Notes under the pieces: model-generated
Database searches by the model: none
The model's input: the letters and a program-made list of their open reading frames with translations, nothing else
Told to the model about the DNA's origin: nothing
In this document: one piece after another, positions 1 through 7,760 of the stretch
Layout: each line of letters begins with the position of its first letter
How positions within the stretch are numbered: the first letter of the stretch is position 1
From: Halanaerobium saccharolyticum
GTDB taxonomy: Bacteria > Bacillota > Halanaerobiia > Halanaerobiales > Halanaerobiaceae
Assembly: GCF_003259895.1 (NCBI RefSeq)
Contig: NZ_QLME01000001.1
Coordinates: 58,152 to 122,151, forward strand
Length of the DNA stretch: 64,000 nt
Direction: 5' to 3'
Translations under genes and position numbers: made by a program

Positions 1-24
1 TTCACTATATCTTGCAAAAGACAT
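1..24 (-). CDS. Start of a truncated gene
   Basis: Only the first eight codons (MSFARYSE) lie in the window; the rest runs off the left edge. The ATG is read from positions 24-22 and overlaps the TAA of the creatininase-like gene as TAATG. A GGAGG ribosome-binding site lies inside the end of that gene, 7 bases upstream. The overlap indicates translational coupling as the next member of the PTS operon. Its function cannot be judged. Confidence 0.6.
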
Positions 25-752
25 TATTCAGCCTCCTTTTCAAAATTATTAACTATCTTCACTATTTTAGCTGCTATACCAGTGATTAATTTTTCGCCTT
101 TTTCTTTAGTTGCCAGTGTCGGATCACCCAGAACAGCTTTAGCAGTAATCTTATCCCAGGGTACAGAATAACTGCCAAAATATTCAGGAATTTCTGGGGT
201 ATCTGCTTCTGCCCTGCTCATGTCTACTAAGTTACTATTTATCTGAAGCATCATTGAAGTTTCAATCTCTTCAGCATGAAGATAGTCAGGATGAACCCTT
301 TTGCTTTTAATGTACTTTTTTTCTAAAGATTTAAGCCCAGGATGAGTAAAACGTAAAACTTTGAGGTCGTATTTGTCATTAACTAATCTTTCCGCAGTTT
401 TCAGTGCTGACATATTACCAAAATGAGCATTAATAATTATTAACATCTCCACTCCATGATGATCTAAACTTTCAGACAGATCATCAATCATAGAAATAAT
501 GGTTTGATTACTCAAAGAAATAGATCCTGGAAAATTACGTAAAGACCAGACCTGGCCATATGGGATGATCGGCAATAGTAAAGCATCTAATCTTTGGGCA
601 GCTATTTTAGCAATTTCCTGAGCGATATAATTATCTGTACCTAATGGGAGGTGGTATCCATGAGCTTCAACCGCTCCTAAAGGCAGTATAACTTTTTTAT
701 TCTTTAATTCTTTTTCTGCATCTTTCCAGCTCATTGCTGATAATCTATTCAT
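24..752 (-). CDS. Creatininase-family amidohydrolase
   Basis: A 242-residue protein of the creatininase/creatinine amidohydrolase family, cytoplasmic metal-dependent enzymes that open cyclic amides or remove formamides. Seen: the N-terminal metal motif with E29, H31 and D40 (LGAVEAHGYHLPLGTD), the NAHFGN segment near residue 110 and HAEEIETSMM near 158, all hallmarks of the family; the length is typical. The start has an AGGGATGTG-like ribosome-binding site. It follows the PTS IIC gene after a strong hairpin and overlaps the next gene. Together with the phosphotriesterase-like enzyme it probably processes the compound imported by the PTS; the real substrate is unknown. True creatinine degradation is unlikely in this setting. 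Confidence 0.85.
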   Translation of the reverse strand: MNRLSAMSWKDAEKELKNKKVILPLGAVEAHGYHLPLGTDNYIAQEIAKIAAQRLDALLLPIIPYGQVWSLRNFPGSISLSNQTIISMIDDLSESLDHHGVEMLIIINAHFGNMSALKTAERLVNDKYDLKVLRFTHPGLKSLEKKYIKSKRVHPDYLHAEEIETSMMLQINSNLVDMSRAEADTPEIPEYFGSYSVPWDKITAKAVLGDPTLATKEKGEKLITGIAAKIVKIVNNFEKEAE

Positions 753-840
753 TAAATCACATCCCTAATTAAACAAATCGTTAGTCTGCTCAAAACCAAA
801 ACACATTACTTTATAAAAATTCGAAATCTTATTACCCCGG

Positions 841-866
841 AAGAAAAGAGGGCTTTAAAGCCCTCT
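841..866 (-). terminator. Hairpin between PTS IIC and creatininase genes
   Basis: A perfect 20-base palindrome (847-866, AGAGGGCTTTAAAGCCCTCT) lies 11 bases after the IIC stop. On the minus strand it is followed by TTTCTT, so it can act as a partial terminator that lowers expression of the downstream hydrolase gene, or as a stabiliser of the PTS mRNA. Confidence 0.75.
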
Positions 867-876
867 CGTACTATGT

Positions 877-2169
877 TTAAGTAAAAATACTCATAATCCA
901 TTTTAAAATAGAACCAAAGACGAACATATCTGTATCTCCACCCCAGAGTATGAATTCAGTTACTGTATCAGGAATAATATATTTGATAAATACTGCCTGA
1001 CCAAAAGTGATAATCGCTCCTACAACAACACCTGCAATAACAGCGCCTTTTACTCCACCAGTTTCATTACCAAAAACTCCAGCCCCTGCGGCGTGAAAGA
1101 AAATAGCGATCATTGGCGGAACAAATACATAAAAGCCAGTTGCTCCCATAATTAACATAATCACAGCCATGGTTACAAAAGCTGCTGCGAAACCAATAAT
1201 TGTAGCAGCCGGAGCATAAGCATAGGTTACAGGAACATCAAGAGCCGGTTTTGAATTAGGAACTATTTTTCTAGATATCCCCCTGAAAGCAGGAACAATT
1301 TCCCCGATTAAGAGTTTAACTCCATGCAGCACTACAGCAATTCCAGCTCCAAAACGAAATCCTCTTAAAATGCCAAAAACAATATGATTCCTATTGCCAG
1401 CATATGTTCCTACGAACTCAGAACCTGCCAGAAGAGCACCTAAACCATACATAACTCCCATAACTAAAACAATAACAACATTACTATCTTTTAAAAATCC
1501 AAAGCCTTCCGGCATTTTTAAATCTTCAGTATCGTTTTCTTTATTGCCAAAGTATTTTCCCAGAACTGCCCCCAGCCAGGCACCAGTTGAGAAAGTGTGT
1601 CCTACAGCAAAATTATCTTTACCCGTAAAACTTTTTACATACTTCTGTAAGTAAGCTGGTTGTAAAGTCCAGTAAGCCCCAAGCAGAATAGCCCCACTAA
1701 TGATCATCCACATCTGCGAAACTCCCTGACCAAAAACCTGAACAACTATTCCTGCATAAACAAAACTAACCCAGAACATCATATGACCTGTCAAATAAAT
1801 ATACTTATGTTTTGTAATTCTAGCTAATAAAACATTGACTAAAAATCCAAAAGTCATAATTAGAGTGACTGCTCCACCATAGCTGCTTAAAAATTCATTT
1901 GTTGACATTCCACCAACTTGAGCGCTCTGGGTCATTCCAAATACTTTTTGCCAGATCGGACCAAAAGCTCCCAGAGAATTGCTGATTAAGGTTGATCCTC
2001 CTTGGATAATCATAAATCCCAGAATAGTCTTTACAGTTCCAGTAATAACCTCGCTTGCTCTTTTTTTCTGCAGTAAAAGACCTATCAGGGCAACTAACCC
2101 AATCAAAGTTGCCGGTTCTCTAAAAATATTATTAGCAATCCATCTCGCTACAGCAACTAAACCATCCAT
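877..2169 (-). CDS. PTS transporter subunit IIC, ascorbate (UlaA/SgaT) family
   Basis: A 430-residue polytopic membrane protein with about ten hydrophobic segments, matching the UlaA/SgaT family of PTS IIC transport channels that move a substrate across the membrane while it is phosphorylated by IIB. Recognised from the N-terminal FREPATLIGLVALIGLLLQK, the central GFRFGAGIAVVLHGVKLLIGE and the late VPPMIAIFFHAAGAGVFGNE. Start: ATG with GGGGGAG seven bases upstream. The IIB and IIA genes lie directly upstream on the same strand. The family includes transporters for L-ascorbate and several unknown sugar-like compounds, so the substrate is not settled by homology. Confidence 0.9.
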   Translation of the reverse strand: MDGLVAVARWIANNIFREPATLIGLVALIGLLLQKKRASEVITGTVKTILGFMIIQGGSTLISNSLGAFGPIWQKVFGMTQSAQVGGMSTNEFLSSYGGAVTLIMTFGFLVNVLLARITKHKYIYLTGHMMFWVSFVYAGIVVQVFGQGVSQMWMIISGAILLGAYWTLQPAYLQKYVKSFTGKDNFAVGHTFSTGAWLGAVLGKYFGNKENDTEDLKMPEGFGFLKDSNVVIVLVMGVMYGLGALLAGSEFVGTYAGNRNHIVFGILRGFRFGAGIAVVLHGVKLLIGEIVPAFRGISRKIVPNSKPALDVPVTYAYAPAATIIGFAAAFVTMAVIMLIMGATGFYVFVPPMIAIFFHAAGAGVFGNETGGVKGAVIAGVVVGAIITFGQAVFIKYIIPDTVTEFILWGGDTDMFVFGSILKWIMSIFT

Positions 2170-2173
2170 AATA

Positions 2174-2452
2174 TTACTCCCCCTTTTTTTCTAAAAAATT
2201 TTGTATCTTTGATTTTATTTCTTGATTATCCATAAAATCAGAAACAGTAATCACAGGTACTTCAAAACCTTCTAAAGCATCTTCATGGAATTCTCCTGCC
2301 AAAATCAAATCGGCTCCAGAATTTCTGGCTGTACTTATATTATCGTTATCTACATCAGCATCAAGACCAAGTTCATCTACAACATCCTGGACATTCATTT
2401 TAAGAATAAGACTGCTGCCCTGTCCTGCTCCGCATACTGTCAAGATCTTCAT
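2174..2452 (-). CDS. PTS subunit IIB, ascorbate/lactose type
   Basis: A small (92-residue) cytoplasmic phosphocarrier of the SgaB/UlaB type. It takes phosphate from IIA on Cys7 (MKILTVCGAGQGSS) and passes it to the substrate in IIC. I start it at 2452 rather than further upstream because GGGGAGGTGAG precedes this ATG and the protein then begins exactly as the family does. The start lies inside the 3' end of the IIA gene (53-base overlap), so translation of the two is probably coupled. The IIC gene begins 5 bases after its stop. Confidence 0.9.
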   Translation of the reverse strand: MKILTVCGAGQGSSLILKMNVQDVVDELGLDADVDNDNISTARNSGADLILAGEFHEDALEGFEVPVITVSDFMDNQEIKSKIQNFLEKKGE

Positions 2453-2915
2453 TACTCTCACCTCCCCTATCATAGTTTTCAAAATAGGAAAGCAGTTCTT
2501 TTTTAGAACCAACTTCCTTTATATAATTGACATTTTTTTTATCTTTTAAAAACTCAGCCAGTTCACTTAACATCTGGGTGTGAGTACTGTCATCAGCAGC
2601 ACAAAAACTAATCACTACCTTTACCGGATCATTTTTAGAATGACCGAATTCAACAGGTTCTTTTAACGTTAAAAGACTTAAACCATTTTTCTTTGCTCCT
2701 TTTTCCGGCCGGGCATGGGGTAGAGCAAGTCCTGGAGTAATTACAATATATGCTCCTTTATCTTTTACCATTTCTATCATAGCATCAATATATTCTGGTT
2801 CTATTAAATCATTAGCTTCTAAAATACTTCCAGACTTTTTTATAGCTGCTTCCCAGTTTTCAGCTTTAAAACCTAAATTTATATTATCTTTAGTTAAATA
2901 TTCTGAGATCATCAT
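2400..2915 (-). CDS. PTS subunit IIA, mannitol/fructose type
   Basis: A 171-residue cytoplasmic phosphocarrier. The active-site histidine is H67 in TPGLALPHARPEKG, the signature of the fructose/mannitol-type IIA fold also used in ascorbate-type systems. It receives phosphate from HPr and passes it to IIB. A normal domain would end near residue 148; the last 20 or so residues (from RGGESNED) arise from reading through the ribosome-binding site and first codons of the IIB gene and are probably non-functional. It begins with two ATGs after TAGGAGGG. It resembles the IIA domain at the end of the regulator at 3837-6068, as expected for a system and its sensor. Confidence 0.9.
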   Translation of the reverse strand: MMISEYLTKDNINLGFKAENWEAAIKKSGSILEANDLIEPEYIDAMIEMVKDKGAYIVITPGLALPHARPEKGAKKNGLSLLTLKEPVEFGHSKNDPVKVVISFCAADDSTHTQMLSELAEFLKDKKNVNYIKEVGSKKELLSYFENYDRGGESNEDLDSMRSRTGQQSYS

Positions 2916-2923
2916 TTACCCTC

Positions 2924-3850
2924 CTAAGCCTGCTTAAACGGCAAAAAACTTTTTGGATTATCAATAAATATGTTATCTATCTGTTCCTGGGTAAAACCCT
3001 CTCTAAGCAGCCGGGGAATAAATTTATGCTGGATATATTCCCAGCCCGGTCCGCCTCCATAGGATTTTAGATAAGACTTTCTTCCCATATCATTAGAAAT
3101 AAACAGCTGTTTTATAAAACCATCATCTACTAATTTTTTCAAGGTATCTATTCGATTTTGATCTGCATAATATTTAATTTTAGAAGGACCATCATACATA
3201 ATATTAGCGCCTCTTTCCAGAGCCTGCCTGTGGTATCCATAATCTAAATTTCTATCCATGTGAATTAAAAGTACTCGCGAAAGATCAACACCTTCTCTTT
3301 CAAAAATGTCTAACTGTTCCAGTCCCATAGTTCCCATTTCAGTATGAGTCTTTATTGGAGCTCCTGTTTCTAAATGAGCATTTGCAACAGCTACAAAAGT
3401 TTTTTCTTCTGACTTAGTTATTCGATTGTAATCACTACCTGCTTTCAAAATAGCTGCTTTCAGGTCTGTTCCATCTATACCTACTGTTACTTCTCGAATC
3501 AGAAGTGCTGTTAGTTCATCAACAGAATAATTATGGACCCAGTCTTCGAAAAAAAGACCCCGATTAAAACCTGAAGTAGCAAGGATCTTAATGTTTGTTC
3601 TATTTGCTATTTTAGCCATCTGATCAATGTTTCTTCCATAATCTATTGTGGTTCCATCCACAAAAGTATTAACTTCTGTTTTCTCTAATCTCTTCAGCTC
3701 TTCCACTGCCTTACGGGGACTGTCAAGAACATAATCCGGATCTTTTTTAACTCTTAAATCAGGTGGGTCAGTAAGTAAATGCTCATGCATTCTGACAAAG
3801 CCCAGCTCATCAACATCAATTTCTCCAGTTAAAGTATTAATTTTTGACAT
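2924..3850 (-). CDS. Phosphotriesterase-family metal hydrolase
   Basis: A 308-residue amidohydrolase-superfamily TIM barrel of the phosphotriesterase/PHP (lactonase-like) group. Seen: the first metal ligands H22 and H24 in RMHEHLL, the lysine region (AAILKAGSDYN), THTEMGT and HMDRN for the histidine ligands, and SNDMG for the final aspartate. Members are mostly lactonases or phosphate-ester hydrolases. The gene sits between regulator and IIA, overlapping the regulator by 14 bases, so it is in the same operon. By analogy with UlaG, which opens ascorbate-6-phosphate, it may hydrolyse the phosphorylated PTS product; this is inference. It is unlikely to be a pesticide-degrading enzyme. Confidence 0.88.
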   Translation of the reverse strand: MSKINTLTGEIDVDELGFVRMHEHLLTDPPDLRVKKDPDYVLDSPRKAVEELKRLEKTEVNTFVDGTTIDYGRNIDQMAKIANRTNIKILATSGFNRGLFFEDWVHNYSVDELTALLIREVTVGIDGTDLKAAILKAGSDYNRITKSEEKTFVAVANAHLETGAPIKTHTEMGTMGLEQLDIFEREGVDLSRVLLIHMDRNLDYGYHRQALERGANIMYDGPSKIKYYADQNRIDTLKKLVDDGFIKQLFISNDMGRKSYLKSYGGGPGWEYIQHKFIPRLLREGFTQEQIDNIFIDNPKSFLPFKQA

Positions 3851-6068
3851 AAAATGAATCCTCCTTTTTATATTTTAAGATGTCTAACACTTTCTGATTA
3901 TCATCAGTAGAACTTATCGCACTCCTTATTCTGCTATTATATAATTTATCTATCAGGCTACTTAAAGCCTTAACATGCTGTTCTTTATCCGGAGAGGCAA
4001 AGGCAACTACAATTTCTACAGGATCGTTCTGAGAATGATTAAATTTGACCGGGCTTTTTAAAGTGATTAGAGAGATACCAACTTTTCTGACCCCCATCTC
4101 TGGAGCCGCGTGAACAAGTGCAACACCTGGAGTTATTACTACATAAGGCCCTCTTTGCTCAATGTTCTCGATCATACTTTTTATATAATTCTCAGACACT
4201 ACCCCTAAATCTGAAAGCAGTTTACCACTTTTTTTAACTGCTCCTCTCCAGTCTTTACACTTAACTTTAGCTCTTATTAAATCAGGATTTAAAATATCAG
4301 TTAACTCCAGGTCTCTGCATTCCTGTTTATCAGCAGTTACTTCTTCTTTTAAGTGCTCTTTAAATAATTTTCTTAAATCATTTTTTAAATCTTTTTCTAT
4401 CTGAAGTTTGTGATTGTATTTCAATAATTCTACTATCTCATTAGTTAGCTCACTTATATCTAGTTTTACATTTCCTTTCAGGTTTTCAGGTTTTATAATG
4501 TTTTTATTTTTTGGGTAAATATTCTTATTAAAAATATTTATAATATAATTTTCTATATTTTTTATATCTGCTTCTTTTAAAAGTGGATTAACCTGAAGAT
4601 TATCAATTCCTATCTCTGGTAATTTAATAGTAGAAATTATAAGATCTAGATTTTTTTCGAAACTCTCAATTTCTATATCATGGTAAGAATAAGTATTAAT
4701 TATTTTAAAATTAGCAAACTCATTTTTTAATCTCTCTGCCAGAATTTTAGTTGTACCAATTCCAGTACTGCAGACTAGAGCTACTCTTAATTTATTATTA
4801 AGTTTTGATTTAACATTTCTTCTTTCTAATGCAGCTCCAATATGCATCGCAATAAACCCGATTTCTTCTTCACTTATTTCTCCAAAAATTTCTGTCTGGA
4901 TTACTCCAGCAGCTATCTTAGAAGCTCGGTAAATCTGAGGATATTTTTCTTTAATATCTGCGACTAATTGATTTTCAATATTAAGATCATATTTTATTCT
5001 ATTTAAAGTAGGTTTTAAATGAAGGGCAAGTCCATAAATTAACTCCAGATCATTAGTTAATTCTAAATTTAAGATTTTAGCAGCAATTTCGACCAGCTGA
5101 TAGGTTAAATCTAATAATTTATCATCAAATAATTTATCAGCTTTAAAATCAAAGTCACCCCGTTGGCGGAACTTTGCTCCCAGAAGATGAAGAGTAATAT
5201 AACCAATTTCTGATTCCGGGATTTCTATTTCAAATTTCTTCCTCAGCTTTTTTACTATCTCTTCTGCGGTTTTAAATTCCTCTTTATTCTTAAGAATTAA
5301 TAACTGTTTAGAATTCATATTAATATCTTTATTTTTAATAATTCTCTGCAGAGCAATTACTATATGAAGGATTAAGGCAGAAAATGCAGCATCAGTAAAA
5401 GAATAATCTAAACTTTTTTCAGTTTCTCTAATAATGTTTTTTACAAACTTAACCTGAGCAGAATTAATAGAATTTAATAAGTCACTATAAGAGTCAATAA
5501 AAGACGGTAGACTTTTATTATTTTCAAATTGATTAAGAATATCTATCAGTTCATCTTCGCTGCTGCTTTCTTCCAGGTAATCAAAAACCGCTTTGCGCCA
5601 GTTATTTTCATTACCTCTAATTTCTATCCCATAATTGGGTCTGCGGACTAATTCCAGATTTCTTTTTTTCAACCAGTTTTCTATCTGGTCTAAATCTCTA
5701 ATTATCGTTCCTTCGCTGACATCTAAGTTTATTTCAAATTCTTTGATGATTATTGGCTCTTCTCTAACCAGTAGTTCTTTTAAAATAATTTGCTGTCTTT
5801 CTTCTGGAGTATGAAGCAGCTGGTAATCTACTTTGAAATCTAAAATATCAGTTATTTTATCTTTATCATTACTTTCAAGATAGATACCTACTCCCTGTTT
5901 ACGATACATTTTTAATCCTTTTTCTTTAAGCCAATCTTCAATTTTATCTAGATCATATCTTATCGTTCGAGTACTAACCGATAAGTCGGCAGCTAATTTT
6001 TTAACAACAAGAGGGCCGTCATTGCTAATCAGTTTTTTTATTATTTTACATTCCCTATTTTTTAACAT
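3837..6068 (-). CDS. PRD-domain PTS-controlled transcriptional activator (MtlR/LicR type)
   Basis: A 743-residue modular regulator. In order: two N-terminal winged helix-turn-helix units (about 1-60 and 75-150), two PTS-regulation domains (about 195-300 and 305-410, with phosphorylatable histidines in LILHIV, ITLHLL, LALHLK and IAMHIG), a IIB-like domain with C433 in VCSTGIG, and a C-terminal IIA domain with H653 in VALVHAAPEMG. Such proteins sense PTS flux through phosphorylation and activate transcription of their own PTS operon. It is the first gene of the operon it probably controls. Start: ATG with GGGGAGC upstream. It differs from BglG antiterminators by having DNA-binding instead of RNA-binding N-terminal domains. 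Confidence 0.9.
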   Translation of the reverse strand: MLKNRECKIIKKLISNDGPLVVKKLAADLSVSTRTIRYDLDKIEDWLKEKGLKMYRKQGVGIYLESNDKDKITDILDFKVDYQLLHTPEERQQIILKELLVREEPIIIKEFEINLDVSEGTIIRDLDQIENWLKKRNLELVRRPNYGIEIRGNENNWRKAVFDYLEESSSEDELIDILNQFENNKSLPSFIDSYSDLLNSINSAQVKFVKNIIRETEKSLDYSFTDAAFSALILHIVIALQRIIKNKDINMNSKQLLILKNKEEFKTAEEIVKKLRKKFEIEIPESEIGYITLHLLGAKFRQRGDFDFKADKLFDDKLLDLTYQLVEIAAKILNLELTNDLELIYGLALHLKPTLNRIKYDLNIENQLVADIKEKYPQIYRASKIAAGVIQTEIFGEISEEEIGFIAMHIGAALERRNVKSKLNNKLRVALVCSTGIGTTKILAERLKNEFANFKIINTYSYHDIEIESFEKNLDLIISTIKLPEIGIDNLQVNPLLKEADIKNIENYIINIFNKNIYPKNKNIIKPENLKGNVKLDISELTNEIVELLKYNHKLQIEKDLKNDLRKLFKEHLKEEVTADKQECRDLELTDILNPDLIRAKVKCKDWRGAVKKSGKLLSDLGVVSENYIKSMIENIEQRGPYVVITPGVALVHAAPEMGVRKVGISLITLKSPVKFNHSQNDPVEIVVAFASPDKEQHVKALSSLIDKLYNSRIRSAISSTDDNQKVLDILKYKKEDSFYVKN

Positions 6069-6124
6069 TGTAAGCTCCCCTAATAAAAAAATAATAATTT
6101 TATCTATCAGCGTTTTCTAGTTAT

Positions 6125-6153
6125 ATTGTACCCCTATAATTATCCAGGTTCAA
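6125..6153 (-). promoter_or_regulatory. Sigma-A promoter of the PTS operon
   Basis: On the minus strand: -35 TTGAAC (6153-6148), 17-base spacer, -10 TACAAT (6130-6125), about 55 bases before the regulator start codon. It drives the regulator-phosphotriesterase-PTS-creatininase operon. Confidence 0.75.
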
Positions 6154-6160
6154 CAGCTGA

Positions 6161-6194
6161 TTACCACAAATCTTTTCCGAAAAAGTAGTGGCAA
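6161..6194. promoter_or_regulatory. Candidate binding site of the PRD activator
   Basis: An interrupted palindrome whose outer half-sites are TTACCAC and GTGGCAA, with an inner CTTTTCCGAAAAAG core. It lies 8 bases upstream of the -35 box, where an activator would bind. The half-sites resemble the TTGnCAC-type sites reported for MtlR-class regulators, so autoregulation by the adjacent gene is the likely reading. Confidence 0.55.
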
Positions 6195-6207
6195 AAATGT
6201 AGTAATT

Positions 6208-6240
6208 AAAAAAATCTCACCTGTAATACTCTGGTGAGAG
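6208..6240 (-). terminator. Orphan minus-strand terminator-like hairpin
   Basis: Minus strand: CTCACC, 11-base loop, GGTGAG, then A and seven T. No minus-strand gene lies upstream, because the next gene (6416) is on the plus strand. It may insulate the PTS promoter from antisense read-through or be a dispersed element, since its arm TCTGGTGAGAG also occurs in the repeats at 12175 and 17191. The rest of 6241-6400 is AT-rich with no gene visible. Confidence 0.55.
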
Positions 6241-6415
6241 GAAATAAATATTTTTTTTATAATTATTTAAGATCTACTAATATGCAATATATAAAGCATG
6301 TTTTTCAAAGCACTAATTATTATTTTACCGTATAATTAATAATATAATGAATTTTCTAAAAAGGAGGTGCGGATTGTAAATTTTATATTACTAAAATATT
6401 AGGAGGTAAATTAAG

Positions 6416-7684
6416 ATGCATGCAATGAGTAAGATTTTTATGATTTTAATATTAGTAGTTTTATTAATCTTAAGCAGCAGTCCATTTCTTTTTGCAAAAA
6501 ACAACACATCTAATTTGAAACCTGGAGTAACTGTAGAACCAGATCCCACTTCTCCGACAGGTTATTACGCAACATTTATTTATGAGGATGAAACTGCAAC
6601 AGCAACCAACGTTGAAATATATAGTGATTGTTTTTATCATTTCAAAATTAAAGACGGGTTTTTAATCCCCTATAAACCTGAAGATTATCAAGCAGGAATG
6701 TTTCCAGGTGGAGGAAGTGGTGATACCAAGTATTACATTAATATGAAAAAGTTAGACAACAATCTATGGAAGGCTAAAATACCCCTTTCAAGTGGTGCGT
6801 TTGTTTACAACTTTCGCATTACCAATCCAGATGGTAGTACAACTGAAAGATTGGATGATCCCAATAACCCAACCTTAACCAATACTGCTACAGGTATTTC
6901 AAGTTTATCCAGCATGGTCTATATTCCATACAATTCTGATCTGATGGGGAGTGGACCATGGCTAGATCGCTCAGTAGAAATTCCAAGAAAAGATAATAAA
7001 ATTGGAACAGTAGAAACTGTATCTTATAAGGGTGCTGCTGGTCAAACTCGCGGACTTGCTATTTATTTGCCCTATGGATACAATCCAGATCGAAAAAAAC
7101 CCTATAAAGTACTTTACTTATCTCATGGTATGTCTGGAGATAAACACGGTAATGAACTCCGCTGGATGAACGAAGGTGCAGTGGCAAATATTACAGATAA
7201 TTTGATTGCAGACGGAGTCATTGAGCCTTTTATTGTAGTAAGTATGAATAATCAGGACTTTGATTGGGAATATGAGAAAATAGAAGAAGATCAGTTTGAT
7301 TATATTATACCTTATATTAATGATAATTATAATGTTTACTCTACACCTGAAGGACGAGCTTATGCTGGTTTATCGATGGGGGGAATAACCACTAATCGGA
7401 TGTATTTTTACCATGCTGATGAATTTTCTTATTTTGGTATCTGGAGTTATGCAAGTGAGGGAGAAGAAATAGAGAATATAGATAACTATAAAGAATTGAA
7501 CTCTCCTTCGATAATGTTGGGAGCAGGTATTTGGGATTTTGGACTTTCTCCTGTAGCAAATTTAGCTTCAGAACTTACTAAAAAAGGAATCAATCACTCT
7601 ATTCTTGTGGTGCCTGGTGCACATGACTGGGAAACCTGGCAGTTATTATATGCTGCTTTTATAGAAAACCACTTGTGGAAATAA
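6416..7684 (+). CDS. Secreted CE1-like carbohydrate esterase
   Basis: A 422-residue secreted alpha/beta hydrolase of the putative-esterase family (feruloyl/acetyl-xylan esterase and enterochelin-esterase-like group). A signal peptide occupies about residues 1-28 (hydrophobic IFMILILVVLLILSSS, FAKN). Residues 30-170 look like an Ig-like/CBM48-type domain, followed by the catalytic domain with oxyanion YLSHGMSG, nucleophile elbow GLSMGG (S320) and catalytic His403 in PGAHDWETWQ. It presumably removes acyl decorations from plant or algal polysaccharide outside the cell. Start: ATG nine bases after AGGAGG; a second ATG three codons later is too far from it. Monocistronic, ending at a strong bidirectional terminator. 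Confidence 0.85.
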   Translation: MHAMSKIFMILILVVLLILSSSPFLFAKNNTSNLKPGVTVEPDPTSPTGYYATFIYEDETATATNVEIYSDCFYHFKIKDGFLIPYKPEDYQAGMFPGGGSGDTKYYINMKKLDNNLWKAKIPLSSGAFVYNFRITNPDGSTTERLDDPNNPTLTNTATGISSLSSMVYIPYNSDLMGSGPWLDRSVEIPRKDNKIGTVETVSYKGAAGQTRGLAIYLPYGYNPDRKKPYKVLYLSHGMSGDKHGNELRWMNEGAVANITDNLIADGVIEPFIVVSMNNQDFDWEYEKIEEDQFDYIIPYINDNYNVYSTPEGRAYAGLSMGGITTNRMYFYHADEFSYFGIWSYASEGEEIENIDNYKELNSPSIMLGAGIWDFGLSPVANLASELTKKGINHSILVVPGAHDWETWQLLYAAFIENHLWK

Positions 7685-7708
7685 GTAGATTTTAAAACAG
7701 TTCAAAAA

Positions 7709-7760
7709 TAACTAAGTGACTAAAGACTTCATTCCTAAAGATCTTTAGTCGCTTAGTTTT
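7709..7760. terminator. Bidirectional terminator between convergent genes
   Basis: A 16-base stem (7711-7726 with 7742-7757; ACTAAGTGACTAAAGA against its near-complement) followed by TTTTTA on the plus strand and preceded by A-rich sequence that gives TTATTTTTG on the minus strand. It serves the esterase gene and the convergent gene, whose stop codon lies within the stem. Confidence 0.88.

Noticed and set aside
24-752. True creatinine degradation
   Set aside because: No creatinase or sarcosine genes are nearby, and the gene is in a PTS operon; the family is broader than creatininase.
3837-6068. BglG-type RNA antiterminator
   Set aside because: The N-terminal part has winged-helix DNA-binding domains rather than the small CAT RNA-binding domain, and IIB and IIA domains follow, so it is a DNA-binding activator.
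6361-6380. A second ribosome-binding site (AAGGAGGTG) before the esterase
   Set aside because: The following TTG is followed at once by TAA, so no peptide is encoded; perhaps a remnant or a stand-by site.
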